The notes beneath the pieces were generated by a model, which was not told the origin of the DNA, searched no databases, and saw nothing but the letters and a program-made list of their open reading frames with translations. Positions 33,332 to 42,500 of a DNA stretch of 64,000 nucleotides are shown in pieces. The position numbers and the translations under genes are program-made. Each line of letters begins with the position of its first letter. The stretch's first letter is position 1. Origin of the DNA: DASUXA01 sp036378155 (GTDB lineage: Bacteria; Actinomycetota; Actinomycetes; Mycobacteriales; Micromonosporaceae); contig DASUXA010000032.1 in NCBI GenBank assembly GCA_036378155.1, positions 122,949 through 186,948 of the forward strand, given 5' to 3'.

Positions 33332-34354
33332 TCAGGAGACCGGTACCCGCTCGATCGAGAACCGGTGGGCGGCCGCCACGCCGGCCTGGAACCGGCTCAC
33401 CGAGTCGAGGTTGCGCAGCAGCGCGGCGATGTGCCGCCGGCAGGTACGCACCGACATGCCGAGCTTGCGCGCCACCACCTCGTCGGTGTGCCCCTGCGCC
33501 ATCAGCCGGACGATCGCCTGCTGAAGGTCGTCGACGACCTCGGCGTACCCAGGTTCGGCGGAGTTGAACGGCTTGGCGTTGTCCCACAGCTGGTTGAACA
33601 GGTCGACGAGGAACCGGACGACCTTGTCGTCGCGTACCCGTCGCGCCGTCGGCTCGCCGTCGTCGGTGACTCCGAACAGCACCGCGTGCGACCGGTCGAA
33701 GACGACCGCCGCCTGCGGGGACTGGCTGATGGTACGCACCGCCGCGCCGGCGTCCACCAGGCGCTTGGTCCGGGCCCGGCTGGCGAAGTCCGCCCGGCTG
33801 CGGTGCGGGCAGATGACGCGTACGGCGACGTTCCGGTCCAGCACGCCGTAGCACGGCTCGATGAGCTCGTCGAACTGCTCGGCGTTGTCCTGACTGGACC
33901 GCAGGATGAGCACCTCGTCGCGGCAGACGTCGCTGGCGAGCTTGAGCAACCCGCTGATCTCCACCACACCGGACAGCCGTTCGATCGCGCCGGTCGCCGC
34001 CCGACCTCCGCGCGTGTGGGGTTGCGTGATGACGTCGATACGCTGCCGCAGCCGGTCGATCATCTCCCGCCGCTTGTAGATCTCCCGTTCGATCGGCGAG
34101 ATCAGCATCGCCGCCGCCTGTTCCGGGTCGATCGGGATCAGTCGGTGCCCCGTCTCGCTGTCGGGTCGCAGCAGGTGCAGCTCGACGAGCTGGGTGACCG
34201 CGGCTAAGACGTGGTGCGCCTCGATGCCTAGGTCGGCGGCCGCCGAACCCACCGACTCGATCGCCCCCTTGCTCGCGGCGTAGTAGTAGACAGTGATGAC
34301 CTGGTCGTCGAGGGCCGGCATCGCATCGGACCTCAACGGATCGCCCGTCGACAT
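33332..34354 (-). CDS. TrmB-like / LuxR-type transcriptional regulator
   Basis: 340 residues, start ATG 34354 behind GGGAGG. The N-terminus (ALDDQVITVYYYAASKGAIESVGSAAADLGIEAHHVLAAVTQLVELHLLRP) looks like a TrmB-type winged helix. The middle (about 120-250) is a phospholipase-D-like sensor region (VCRDEVLILRSSQDNAEQFDEL, VAVRVICPHRSRADF). The C-terminus has a LuxR-type helix-turn-helix (AIVRLMAQGHTDEVVARKLGMSVRTCRRHIAALLRNLDSVSRFQAGVAA). This three-part type is frequent as the pathway regulator of actinomycete gene clusters. It is divergent from the starter-unit operon at 34686 and probably binds the shared intergenic region. Confidence 0.88.
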   Translation of the reverse strand: MSTGDPLRSDAMPALDDQVITVYYYAASKGAIESVGSAAADLGIEAHHVLAAVTQLVELHLLRPDSETGHRLIPIDPEQAAAMLISPIEREIYKRREMIDRLRQRIDVITQPHTRGGRAATGAIERLSGVVEISGLLKLASDVCRDEVLILRSSQDNAEQFDELIEPCYGVLDRNVAVRVICPHRSRADFASRARTKRLVDAGAAVRTISQSPQAAVVFDRSHAVLFGVTDDGEPTARRVRDDKVVRFLVDLFNQLWDNAKPFNSAEPGYAEVVDDLQQAIVRLMAQGHTDEVVARKLGMSVRTCRRHIAALLRNLDSVSRFQAGVAAAHRFSIERVPVS

Positions 34355-34685
34355 CTAGTTGCCTCCCTTTTTCCGTATTCGCGAGCCACCCACCGCGGTG
34401 AGTACCGTGAATGTTTCGGCGGGGCTGGACGTGACGCTGGCAGACCCGGCAATCAATACGCATTGGATCGGCAACCGTCCGCGTCGATCGACGGAAAGGG
34501 ATCGCTATCGAATCGCTATCACCCCGCTAGTTCTCGCGTTCGCGCAGGTCACTGGCGATAAGCCGACGATGGCGCGACGACAGGCATGCCCGGTCAACTA
34601 GGTCGCGGCGGCGGACCGACCGCCGACCGACCGGGCAAGCAGCCGACAGCAGATGTACGGCGCGGTTCGATGTGGGGTGACGATT
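34355..34685. promoter_or_regulatory. Divergent control region between regulator and starter-unit operon
   Basis: 331 bases without a convincing gene. It includes a direct repeat ATCGCTATC (34501-34509 and 34512-34520) and CGTCGATCGA (34482-34491), also found at 29513-29522 in the peptide-operon control region. These are candidate operators. A possible short frame at 34359-34601 has no ribosome site and was not accepted. Confidence 0.45.
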
Positions 34686-34955
34686 GTGACGACGATTGAG
34701 ATACCTCTCCGGTTCCAGGAGATCCTGCGGCCGCACCTGCCGTACGCGGACGCCGGCCCGCTGCGCGACACCGACGAACTCGGCGCCCTCGGGCTGGACT
34801 CGATGGGCGTGGTCGCGCTGCTGGGGGACCTCGAGGACCAGTACGACCTGGAGCTGCCCGACGAAATCCTGAACGAGGAGACGTTCGCGACGGTCGGGTC
34901 GCTGTGGTCGACGGTGGCGCCGCTGCTGAAGACCGAGCGGGTCGGCGATGAGTGA
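34686..34955 (+). CDS. Free-standing acyl carrier protein (starter-unit set)
   Basis: 89 residues from GTG 34686, chosen for GGGGTGA five bases upstream. Carrier signature LGALGLDSMGVVALLGDLEDQYDLELP with the pantetheine Ser near residue 40. The last 8 bases overlap the ligase start. ACP, AMP-forming ligase and PLP decarboxylase in this order are found in two known settings: the exosortase-associated trio and, in similar form, the butirosin BtrI system. There an amino acid is loaded on the ACP and then decarboxylated while bound. I expect this ACP to carry such an omega-aminoacyl group. Confidence 0.9.
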   Translation: MTTIEIPLRFQEILRPHLPYADAGPLRDTDELGALGLDSMGVVALLGDLEDQYDLELPDEILNEETFATVGSLWSTVAPLLKTERVGDE

Positions 34956-36576
34956 TCGGCGGACGGACGGTTCGCCGGCGGTACGCCCCCTGGTGCGCCT
35001 GCACGACCTCATCGGGTGCGGCGCTCCGGACCATCCCGCGGTGACCGTCAAGAACGACACCGTCACGTACGAGGAACTCGCGCGTCGCGTGGCGCGCGCC
35101 GCGACCGGGCTGTACCGGCTGGGCGTGCGACGCGGCGACCGCGTGGTGGTGTACCTGGACAAGCGCGTCGAGACGGTGGTCGCGATACTCGCCGCGTCCG
35201 CCGCCGGAGCCGTGTTCGTCCCGGTCAACCCGGTGTTCAAGGCGCGTCAGGTGGCGTACGTGGTGACCGACTGCGCCGCCCGGGTCGTGGTCACCACACC
35301 CGAACGGTACGAGTCGGTGCGCGGAGCGCTGACCGAGGTCGGGTCGCTGGAGCACGTGGTACTGGTCGGTGGGGACGCCTCCGGGCGCGTGCCGCAGGTC
35401 GGCGCGACCGACCCGGTCGTCGGCGGCTGGCAGGTCCACACCTGGGAACGGGTCGCCGAGACGGAGGCGGTACCGGTGCCCGGCGCGGACGCTGTCATCG
35501 ACGCGGACGTCGCGGCGATCCTGTACACCTCGGGCAGCACCGGCGGCCCGAAGGGCGTCGTGCTGTCGCACCGGAATCTGCTGGTCGGGGCGGAGAGCGT
35601 CGCCAGCTACCTGGGGCACACCAGCGACGACACGGTGCTCGGCGTCCTGCCGTTGAGCTTCGACGCCGGGTTCAGCCAGCTCACCACCACGCTCATCGCG
35701 GGCGCCCACCTGGTCCTGGTCAACTACCTGCTGCCTCGCGAGGTGGTGCGGCTGTGCGCCCGGCACAAGGTGACCGCGCTGACCTGCGTACCGCCGCTGT
35801 GGATCCAGCTCGTCGGGCAGCAGTGGCCGCGTGAGGCGACCGAGAATCTGCGGTACTTCGCGAACACCGGCGGACGGATGCCCCGGACCACGCTGGCCCG
35901 GCTGCGCGAGCTGTTCCCGCAGGCGGCGCCGTACCTGATGTACGGGCTGACCGAGGCGTTCCGGTCCACGTACCTGGACCCGGCGGAGGTGGACCGCCGA
36001 CCCGACTCGATCGGCAAGGCGATCCCGAACGCCGAGATCCTGGTGGTACGTCCGGACGGCACCGAGTGTGCCCCCGGCGAGCACGGCGAGGTGGTCCACC
36101 GGGGCGCGCTGGTGTCGCTGGGGTACTGGAACGACCCGGTGCGCACCGCCGAGCGGTTCCGCCCGGCGCCGGGCAGCGACGGCTCGACCCGTACCGAGAT
36201 CGCGGTCTGGTCCGGCGACATCGCGTACCGCGACGAGGAGGGCTTCCTGTACTTCGTCGGGCGCAACGACGAGATGATCAAGACGTCCGGGTACCGGATC
36301 AGCCCGACCGAGATCGAGGAGGCGGCGTACGCCACCGGTCTGGTCGACGAGGCGGTCGCCCTCGGCGTACCGGACGAGAAGCTCGGACAGCACATCGTGC
36401 TGGTCGTCGCGGCGCCGGACGACGGACGGTCCACAGTCGAGCTACTGCTCAAGGCGCTCGAACAGGAACTGCCGACGTACATGCGACCGCACCGGGTCGA
36501 GGTGCTGCCCCGGCTGCCGAGGACGGGCAACGGCAAGTTCGACCGGGTCGAGCTGCGCCGGATGGTGACGTCATGA
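34948..36576 (+). CDS. AMP-forming acyl-ACP / acyl-CoA ligase
   Basis: 542 residues of the ANL superfamily. The P-loop-like motif is LYTSGSTGGPKGVVLSHRNL (about 193-212). YLMYGLTEAF (A5 core) and SGDIAYRDEEGFLYFVGRNDEMIKTSGYRISPTEIEE (A7/A8) follow, and the final catalytic Lys is in RTGNGKFDR. There is no carrier domain attached. It most resembles the ligases of the exosortase-associated type (TIGR03098-like) that work with a PLP decarboxylase and an ACP. It probably activates an amino or dicarboxylic acid and loads it on the ACP encoded just upstream. Eight-base overlap with the ACP gene and ATGA overlap with the next gene show tight coupling. Confidence 0.88.
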   Translation: MSDRRTDGSPAVRPLVRLHDLIGCGAPDHPAVTVKNDTVTYEELARRVARAATGLYRLGVRRGDRVVVYLDKRVETVVAILAASAAGAVFVPVNPVFKARQVAYVVTDCAARVVVTTPERYESVRGALTEVGSLEHVVLVGGDASGRVPQVGATDPVVGGWQVHTWERVAETEAVPVPGADAVIDADVAAILYTSGSTGGPKGVVLSHRNLLVGAESVASYLGHTSDDTVLGVLPLSFDAGFSQLTTTLIAGAHLVLVNYLLPREVVRLCARHKVTALTCVPPLWIQLVGQQWPREATENLRYFANTGGRMPRTTLARLRELFPQAAPYLMYGLTEAFRSTYLDPAEVDRRPDSIGKAIPNAEILVVRPDGTECAPGEHGEVVHRGALVSLGYWNDPVRTAERFRPAPGSDGSTRTEIAVWSGDIAYRDEEGFLYFVGRNDEMIKTSGYRISPTEIEEAAYATGLVDEAVALGVPDEKLGQHIVLVVAAPDDGRSTVELLLKALEQELPTYMRPHRVEVLPRLPRTGNGKFDRVELRRMVTS

Positions 36577-37829
36577 GCACCGGTACCGCGACCCGTCGGG
36601 TCGGCGTCAGCGGCAGCGGTCCCGACCTGTACCGCCGGGTCGACGGCGCGCTCGCCGTCGGCGGGGTACCGGTGCACCGGCTCGCCGCGCGGGTCGGCGT
36701 CACGCCGTTCTTCGCGTACGACCGGGATCTGATCACCGAGCGGGTCGCGCGGGTGCGTACCGCGCTGCCCGACGCGATCCACCTGAGCTACGCGGTCAAG
36801 GCGAACCCGATGCCGGCGCTGCTGGCACACATGAGCTGGCTGGTGGACGGGTTCGACGTGGCGTCCGGGCTGGAGTTGCGCAACGCCCTGGACACCCCCA
36901 CGTCCGCCGACCGGATCAGTTTCGCCGGACCCGGTAAGACCGACGCCGAACTGTCCCAGGCGGTCGCCGCCGGGGTGACCGTCGAACTGGAGTCCGAGGG
37001 GGAGCTGACCAGGATCGTCGCCGCCGCCGAGGCGCTGGGCATCCGGGCACGCGTGGCGGTACGCGTCAACCCGGACTTCACGGTGCGCGGTTCCGGGATG
37101 CGGCTCGGCGGCGGACCCCAGCAGTTCGGCGTCGACGCCGAGCGGGTGCCCGCGGTACTCGCCGCGATCGGCGACGCCGACCTCGACTTCCAGGGCTTCC
37201 ACGTGTTCGCCGGCTCGCAGAACCTGCGTGCCGAGAGCATCTGCGAGGCGCAGCGCAACACCGTCGAGTTGGTCGCCGAACTGGCGGACGCGGCGCCGGG
37301 ACCGGTGCGGTACCTGAACCTCGGCGGCGGCTTCGGCATCCCGTACTCGCACAAGGACCAGCCGCTCGACCTCGCCCCGATCGGCGAGAACCTGGCGAGG
37401 CTGCTGGACACCCGGGTGCGTACCCGGCTGCCGGAGGCTCGGGTGGTCGTCGAGCTGGGTCGGTACCTGGTCGGCGAAGCCGGCGTGTACGTGACCCGGA
37501 TCGTCGACCGCAAACAGTCGCGGGGCAGGACGTACCTGGTCGTGGACGGCGGACTGCACCACCAGTTGGCGGCGTCCGGCAACTTCGGGCAGGTCATCCG
37601 GCGCAACTATCCGATCGCCGTGGCGTCCCGGATGGACGAGCCGCCCACCGAGACGGTGCACGTGGTCGGCTGTCTGTGTACCCCGCTGGACCTGCTCGGC
37701 GACTCGGTGACGCTGCCCCGCGCCGAGGTCGGCGACCTGATGGTGGTGTTCCAGGCGGGCGCGTACGGCTTGACCGCCAGTCCCACCGCCTTCCTGAGCC
37801 ACCCCGCGCCGCCCGAGGTGCTCGTCTGA
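36573..37829 (+). CDS. PLP-dependent decarboxylase (ODC/DAPDC fold), probably acting on an aminoacyl-ACP
   Basis: 418 residues. The alanine-racemase-like barrel has SYAVKANPMPALLAHM with the PLP Lys (about residue 73). HVFAGSQNLRAESI and the phosphate loop YLNLGGGFGIPYSHKDQPLD follow. The second-domain motif VVGCLCTPLDLLGDSVTLP has the Cys-x-x-x-D type active-site element, and FQAGAYGLTASPTAFLSH closes it. These are fold type III decarboxylases of ornithine, lysine or diaminopimelate. The closest context match is the exosortase-associated TIGR03099 type and BtrK of butirosin, which decarboxylates glutamyl-ACP to 4-aminobutyryl-ACP. Product here probably an omega-amino acyl-ACP starter. The exact amino acid is unknown. 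Confidence 0.87.
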   Translation: MSTGTATRRVGVSGSGPDLYRRVDGALAVGGVPVHRLAARVGVTPFFAYDRDLITERVARVRTALPDAIHLSYAVKANPMPALLAHMSWLVDGFDVASGLELRNALDTPTSADRISFAGPGKTDAELSQAVAAGVTVELESEGELTRIVAAAEALGIRARVAVRVNPDFTVRGSGMRLGGGPQQFGVDAERVPAVLAAIGDADLDFQGFHVFAGSQNLRAESICEAQRNTVELVAELADAAPGPVRYLNLGGGFGIPYSHKDQPLDLAPIGENLARLLDTRVRTRLPEARVVVELGRYLVGEAGVYVTRIVDRKQSRGRTYLVVDGGLHHQLAASGNFGQVIRRNYPIAVASRMDEPPTETVHVVGCLCTPLDLLGDSVTLPRAEVGDLMVVFQAGAYGLTASPTAFLSHPAPPEVLV

Positions 37830-37879
37830 CCCCGGCACCGCCAGCCCGTACATCCCATCGAGACGCTGAGGAGTCCACT

Positions 37880-38701
37880 GTGCTGACCGCTATCGACCTC
37901 ACCAAGAGCTACGGCGAGGTGTCGGCGCTCGCCGGGTTCAGCCTGGAGGTGGCCGCCGGCGAAATCGTCGGGCTGGTCGGGCACAACGGCGCCGGCAAGA
38001 CGACGTTCGTGGAGATCGTGTCCGGTCTGATCCAGCCCGACGGCGGCCAGGTGCGCATCGCCGGGAAGGACCCGACCCACGCGCGCGCCCAGGTCGGCAT
38101 CTCGCCCCAGCACATCTCCCTGTACCCGCCGGTCACCGTGCGGGAGCACCTGCGCCTGTTCGGCGGCATCGCCGGGCTGCGCCGGTCCGCGCTGCGCGCC
38201 GCGATCGACGAGCTCGCGGACAAGATGCGGCTGACCGGCTTCCTCGACCGCCCGGTCGGGGTGCTGTCCGGCGGGCAGCAACGACGCGCCCAGGCGGCGG
38301 TCGCGCTGATCCACCGGCCGTCGCTGCTGCTGATGGACGAGCCGACCGCGGGCGCCGACCCGGACACCCGGCAGGCGCTGCTCGACGTGGTCAAGGAGCG
38401 TGCCGCCGAAGGCGCCGCGGTCATCTACATCACCCACTACCTGCCCGAGCTGACCGAACTCGCGGCGACCATCGCGGTCGCCAAGGCTGGGCGGATCATC
38501 GCCCGCGGTACCAGCGCCGAACTGCTGGAGAAACTGCCCGGCGAGGTCCGGCTCACCCTGCCCGACGAGGAGATCCACGTCTCCACCACGGAACCCACCC
38601 CGACCCTGATCGACCTGCTCAGGCAGGTGGACCGTCCGGTCCTCGGAGTGGAGATCCGCAACCCGTCCCTTGACGACCTCTACCGATCCCTGGCGGTGTG
38701 A
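37880..38701 (+). CDS. ABC transporter ATP-binding protein
   Basis: 273 residues from GTG 37880 behind TGAGGAG. Walker A GLVGHNGAGKTTFVEIV, Q-loop ISPQHISLY, signature LSGGQQRRAQAAVAL, Walker B LLLMDEPTAGADPD and H-switch YITHYLPE are complete. The C-terminal 60 residues (GTSAELLEKLPGEVRLTLPDEEIHVSTTEPTPTLIDLLRQ) fit the drug-export (DrrA/CcmA-like) subfamily. It would energise export of the product or confer self-resistance together with the overlapping permease gene. Confidence 0.93.
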   Translation: MLTAIDLTKSYGEVSALAGFSLEVAAGEIVGLVGHNGAGKTTFVEIVSGLIQPDGGQVRIAGKDPTHARAQVGISPQHISLYPPVTVREHLRLFGGIAGLRRSALRAAIDELADKMRLTGFLDRPVGVLSGGQQRRAQAAVALIHRPSLLLMDEPTAGADPDTRQALLDVVKERAAEGAAVIYITHYLPELTELAATIAVAKAGRIIARGTSAELLEKLPGEVRLTLPDEEIHVSTTEPTPTLIDLLRQVDRPVLGVEIRNPSLDDLYRSLAV

Positions 38702-39459
38702 CGATGTCCGTCGAGTCCCTGCGCCGCGTCGGCGTCCTGGTCCGGCACAACACGATCCTGCGGTTGCGCGACCCGGGCCAGATGATCAGCTACATCGCCC
38801 TGCCGATGGTGCTGATGCTGGTGTTCAAGCCGCTGTACGAGCGGGCGTTGGACACCGGCACGCTCCAGGCGGTCACCGGTCCGTTGGTGATGTTCTCGGT
38901 GTTCGCGCTCGCGATCGTCGGCAACTCGATCCTGATCGAGCGCGAGTGGCGTACCTGGGACCGGCTGCGCGCCAGTCGCGCCGCCCGCGCCGAGCTGCTG
39001 GCGGGCAAGACGGTACCGGTCTTCGTCATCCTCGTGGTGCAACAGGTCGTCCTGCTGCTGTACGGCGCGCTCATCATCGGGCTGCCGATCCCGAGGTCGC
39101 TCGGGTACGTGGTCCTCGCGGTCGCCGTCTGGGGGTTCACCCTGCTGTCCATCGGGGCGGCGCTGGCGACCCTGGTACGCAGCCGGGGCGACCTGAGCCT
39201 GGTGTCCGACATCGGCGCGATCACGGTCAGCGCGATGGGCGGGGCGCTGGTACCGGTCAGCCTGATGCCGGGCTGGGCGCGCGCCGTCGCCCCGGTGTCG
39301 CCCGGCTACTGGGCGATGTCGCTGATCCGGGCGGCGCTTGCCGGGGACCTCCGCGCGATGGTGGAGCCCGCCCTGGTGTGCCTCGCGATCGGCGTGGTCG
39401 CCGGTGCGGTCGCCACGTACCGGCTCGCCCGCGGTTGGGGGCGTAGCCACCTGCTCTGA
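38698..39459 (+). CDS. ABC-2 type transporter permease
   Basis: 253 residues, six hydrophobic segments (about 25-45, 58-78, 103-125, 135-160, 170-190, 222-245) with the ABC-2 pattern VLVRHNTILRLRDPGQMISYIALPMVLMLVFKPL at the start and VPVSLMPGWARAVAPVSPGYW before the last helix. The GTG at 38698 overlaps the ATPase stop. ATG 38704 is an alternative. The pair would export a hydrophobic or peptide-polyketide product. A strong hairpin follows the stop. Confidence 0.92.
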   Translation: MTMSVESLRRVGVLVRHNTILRLRDPGQMISYIALPMVLMLVFKPLYERALDTGTLQAVTGPLVMFSVFALAIVGNSILIEREWRTWDRLRASRAARAELLAGKTVPVFVILVVQQVVLLLYGALIIGLPIPRSLGYVVLAVAVWGFTLLSIGAALATLVRSRGDLSLVSDIGAITVSAMGGALVPVSLMPGWARAVAPVSPGYWAMSLIRAALAGDLRAMVEPALVCLAIGVVAGAVATYRLARGWGRSHLL

Positions 39460-39472
39460 CGTCCCGCCCCGC

Positions 39473-39502
39473 CCCCGGCGGCGGACGGCTCCGCCGCCGG
39501 GG
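39473..39502 (+). terminator. Hairpin after the ABC permease gene
   Basis: CCCCGGCGGCGGA (39473-39485) pairs perfectly with TCCGCCGCCGGGG (39490-39502) around CGGC. It separates the transporter genes from the PKS gene at 39563, so the PKS may have its own promoter in 39503-39550. Confidence 0.7.
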
Positions 39503-39562
39503 CGGGTGTGGAACCGATCACCACAAAGCATTCAACTCAGTCAATCAAGCCGGGAGGTCGTC

Positions 39563-42500
39563 GTGACGGAAACCGGATACGAATCTGCCGTGGCCCTGAT
39601 CGGCATGTCAGGCCGATTTCCCGGCGCGGCTGACGTCGCCCAACTGTGGCGGAACCTGCTCGCCGGGGTGAAGGGGCTGCGCCCGATCACCGACGAGGAA
39701 CTCGACGAGGCGGGAGTCGCCCCCGGCGTACGCGCCGACCCCCGGTACGTGCGCACCGGCGGGCCCGTCGCCGACCTGGACCTGTTCGACGCCGCCGTGT
39801 TCGGGTTGAACCCGCGCGAAGCCGAGACGATGGAACCGCAGCACCGGCTGTTCCTGGAGTGCTCGTGGGAGGCGCTGGAGAGCGCCGGGTACTGCCCGAC
39901 CGACGCGCCCGGTCAGGTCGGCGTGTTCGCCGGCAGCGGGTTCCCCGACTACATGCTGAAGAACGTGCCGAACCTGGTCGACGAGCCGGGCGGCGGACTG
40001 CTCGTCGCGGTCGGCAACGAGCGCGACTCGCTCGCCTCGCTCGTGTCGTACAAGCTGGGTCTGCGCGGTCCGGCGATCAGCGTGCAGACGTTCTGCTCCA
40101 CGTCGCTGGTCGCGGTACACCTGGCGTGCCAGAGCCTGCTGACGTACGAGTGCGACATGGCGCTCGCCGGCGGCGCGTTCCTGCCGCTGCCGCAGCCCAC
40201 CGGTTACCTGTACGAGCAGGGCGGCATCCTGTCGCCGGACGGGCGGGTGCGCAGCTTCGACGCGAGCGCCAACGGCACCGTGATGGGCGCCGGGGTGGGC
40301 GTGGTCGCGTTGAAGCGGATGGCGGACGCCGTGGCGGACGGCGACGTGATCCACGCGGTGATCCTCGGCTCGGCGGTGAACAACGACGGTCGCGACCGGG
40401 TCGGGTACACCGCGCCCGGTGTCGACGGTCAGGCTGCCGTGATCGAATCGGCGCTGGCGGTGGCGGGCGTCAAGCCGGAGACCGTGGGGTACGTCGAGTG
40501 CCACGCGACCGGCACCATGCTCGGCGACTCGATCGAACTCGCCGCGATGAACCGGGTCTTCCAGGTGACCCCGGAGACCCCGACCGTACTGGCGTCGCTC
40601 AAGCCCAGCCTCGGGCACCTCGACCGGGCTTCCGGCGTGACCGGGCTGATGCGCGCCGCGCTGAGCCTGCGGCACGAGATCCTGCCCGGTACCCCCGACT
40701 TCGAGACCCCGAACCCCGCGCTGGCGTCCGCGCTCGACCGGTTCACCGTGCTCACCGAACACACGTCCTGGCCGGACGGTCCGCACCCGCGCCGCGCCGG
40801 GGTCAGCTCGTTCGGGCTCGGCGGTACCAACGCCCACGTGGTCCTGGAACAGGCGCCGGCACGCCCGGTCGCCCCGGCGCGACCGGGACCGCATCTGCTG
40901 GTGTTCTCCGCCGCCGACGCCGCCGCGCTGGGCGCGGTCACGGAGCGGCTGCGCGAGCACCTGAGCGCGCACCGGGACGCCGACCTGGCCGACGTGGCGT
41001 ACACGCTGCAGGTGTCGCGCGGGCGGTTCGCCACCCGACGGGCCGTGGTCTGCCGCGACTACGACGACGCGGTCGCGGCGCTCGGCGACCCGGCACGCTG
41101 GATCGACGGCGAGACCGACCGGCGCGATCCACGGGTGCGGCTGGTACCGGGCGCGGACGTCCCCGACGCCTGGTGGTCGGAGCTGTCCGAAGCGATCGCC
41201 CAGCTGAATCCGGACGCGCCCGCGATCCGCCCCGACCGGGAGTCCGTCCTCGACGCCCTGGGCTTCGCGCTCGCCGGGCTCGGCGTGCGCGTGTCCTCGG
41301 ACGCGGGCACGCGCGGTGAGCACGGCGTGCGCGTGTCCTCGGACGCGGGCGGCGGCGCGGTCGAGGTCGTCGTCGCGCCGGACGGGCAGCCGGCGGCGGA
41401 GTGGCTGCTCACCACGCTGGCGCGGCTGTGGCAGGCGGGCGCGAGCCTTGACTGGGCGGCGCTGCACCGCGATCCGCGTCGGGTGGAACTGCCGACGTAC
41501 CCGTTCCAGCGTCGCCGGTACTGGGTCAAAGCCGACCCGACGCAGGCACCGGCGCCCGCGCGCGGTCGTACCGCCGACCGGGACCAGTGGACGTACCTGC
41601 CCACCTGGCGGCAGTACCCGCTGCCGGTCGCCGATCTCGACGCCCGGCTGCGGGCTGCCGGACCGTGGCTGGTGTTCACCGACGACCACCGTGGCGACGC
41701 CCTGGTGGACCGGCTGGGCGCGGCGGGCGCCGAGGTCGTCGCGGTACGCGTGGGCGACCGGTTCGACCAGGACGACAACGGCGACTTCGTCGCCCGCCTC
41801 GCCGCGCCCGAGGATCTGTCCGAGTTGATGCGGTCGCTGCTGGTCGCGCCCCGTACCGTCGTGCACGGCTGGAGCCTCGGCGGCGGCGAGCCGGCACCCG
41901 GTACCGACGCCCGCGCGCACTTCGACGCCGAGCAGGAACGCGGCTGCTACAGCGCGCTCGCGCTGGTCGCCGCGCTCAGCGAGGACGTCGGGTCCGGCCC
42001 GGTCGACCTGGTGCTGCTGACCTCGGGCGCGGTCGGTGTGCTCGGTTCGGACCTGCGGCATCCGGAGCACGCGGCGCTCGCCGCGCTCGCTCCGTCGCTC
42101 GCCCAGGAGAACGCCGACCTGAGCTGCCGCCACGTCGACGTCGACCGGGAGTTCGCGGTGGACCGGGTGCTCGCCGCGATGGTGTGCCGGCACGAGGGAC
42201 CGGTCGCGGTGCGCGCGGACGACACCTGGCTGCGCCGGTACGAGCCGCTGCCGTTGCCGGTCGCCGGGGCGGACGAGGCTCCGATCCGTACCGGCGACAC
42301 CGTCCTGATCACCGGTGGGCTGGGCGACGTGGGTCTGGTCCTGGCTCGCCACCTGGCGAGCAGGTACGCGGCGAACCTGGTGCTCACCGCCCGTACCCCG
42401 TTGCCGCCGCGCGAGCAGTGGCAGGAGTACCTGGAGGCGGTACCGGTGGGCGGCGAGCGGGTCGCCCGGCACATCCGCAACATCCTCGACCTGGAGAGCC

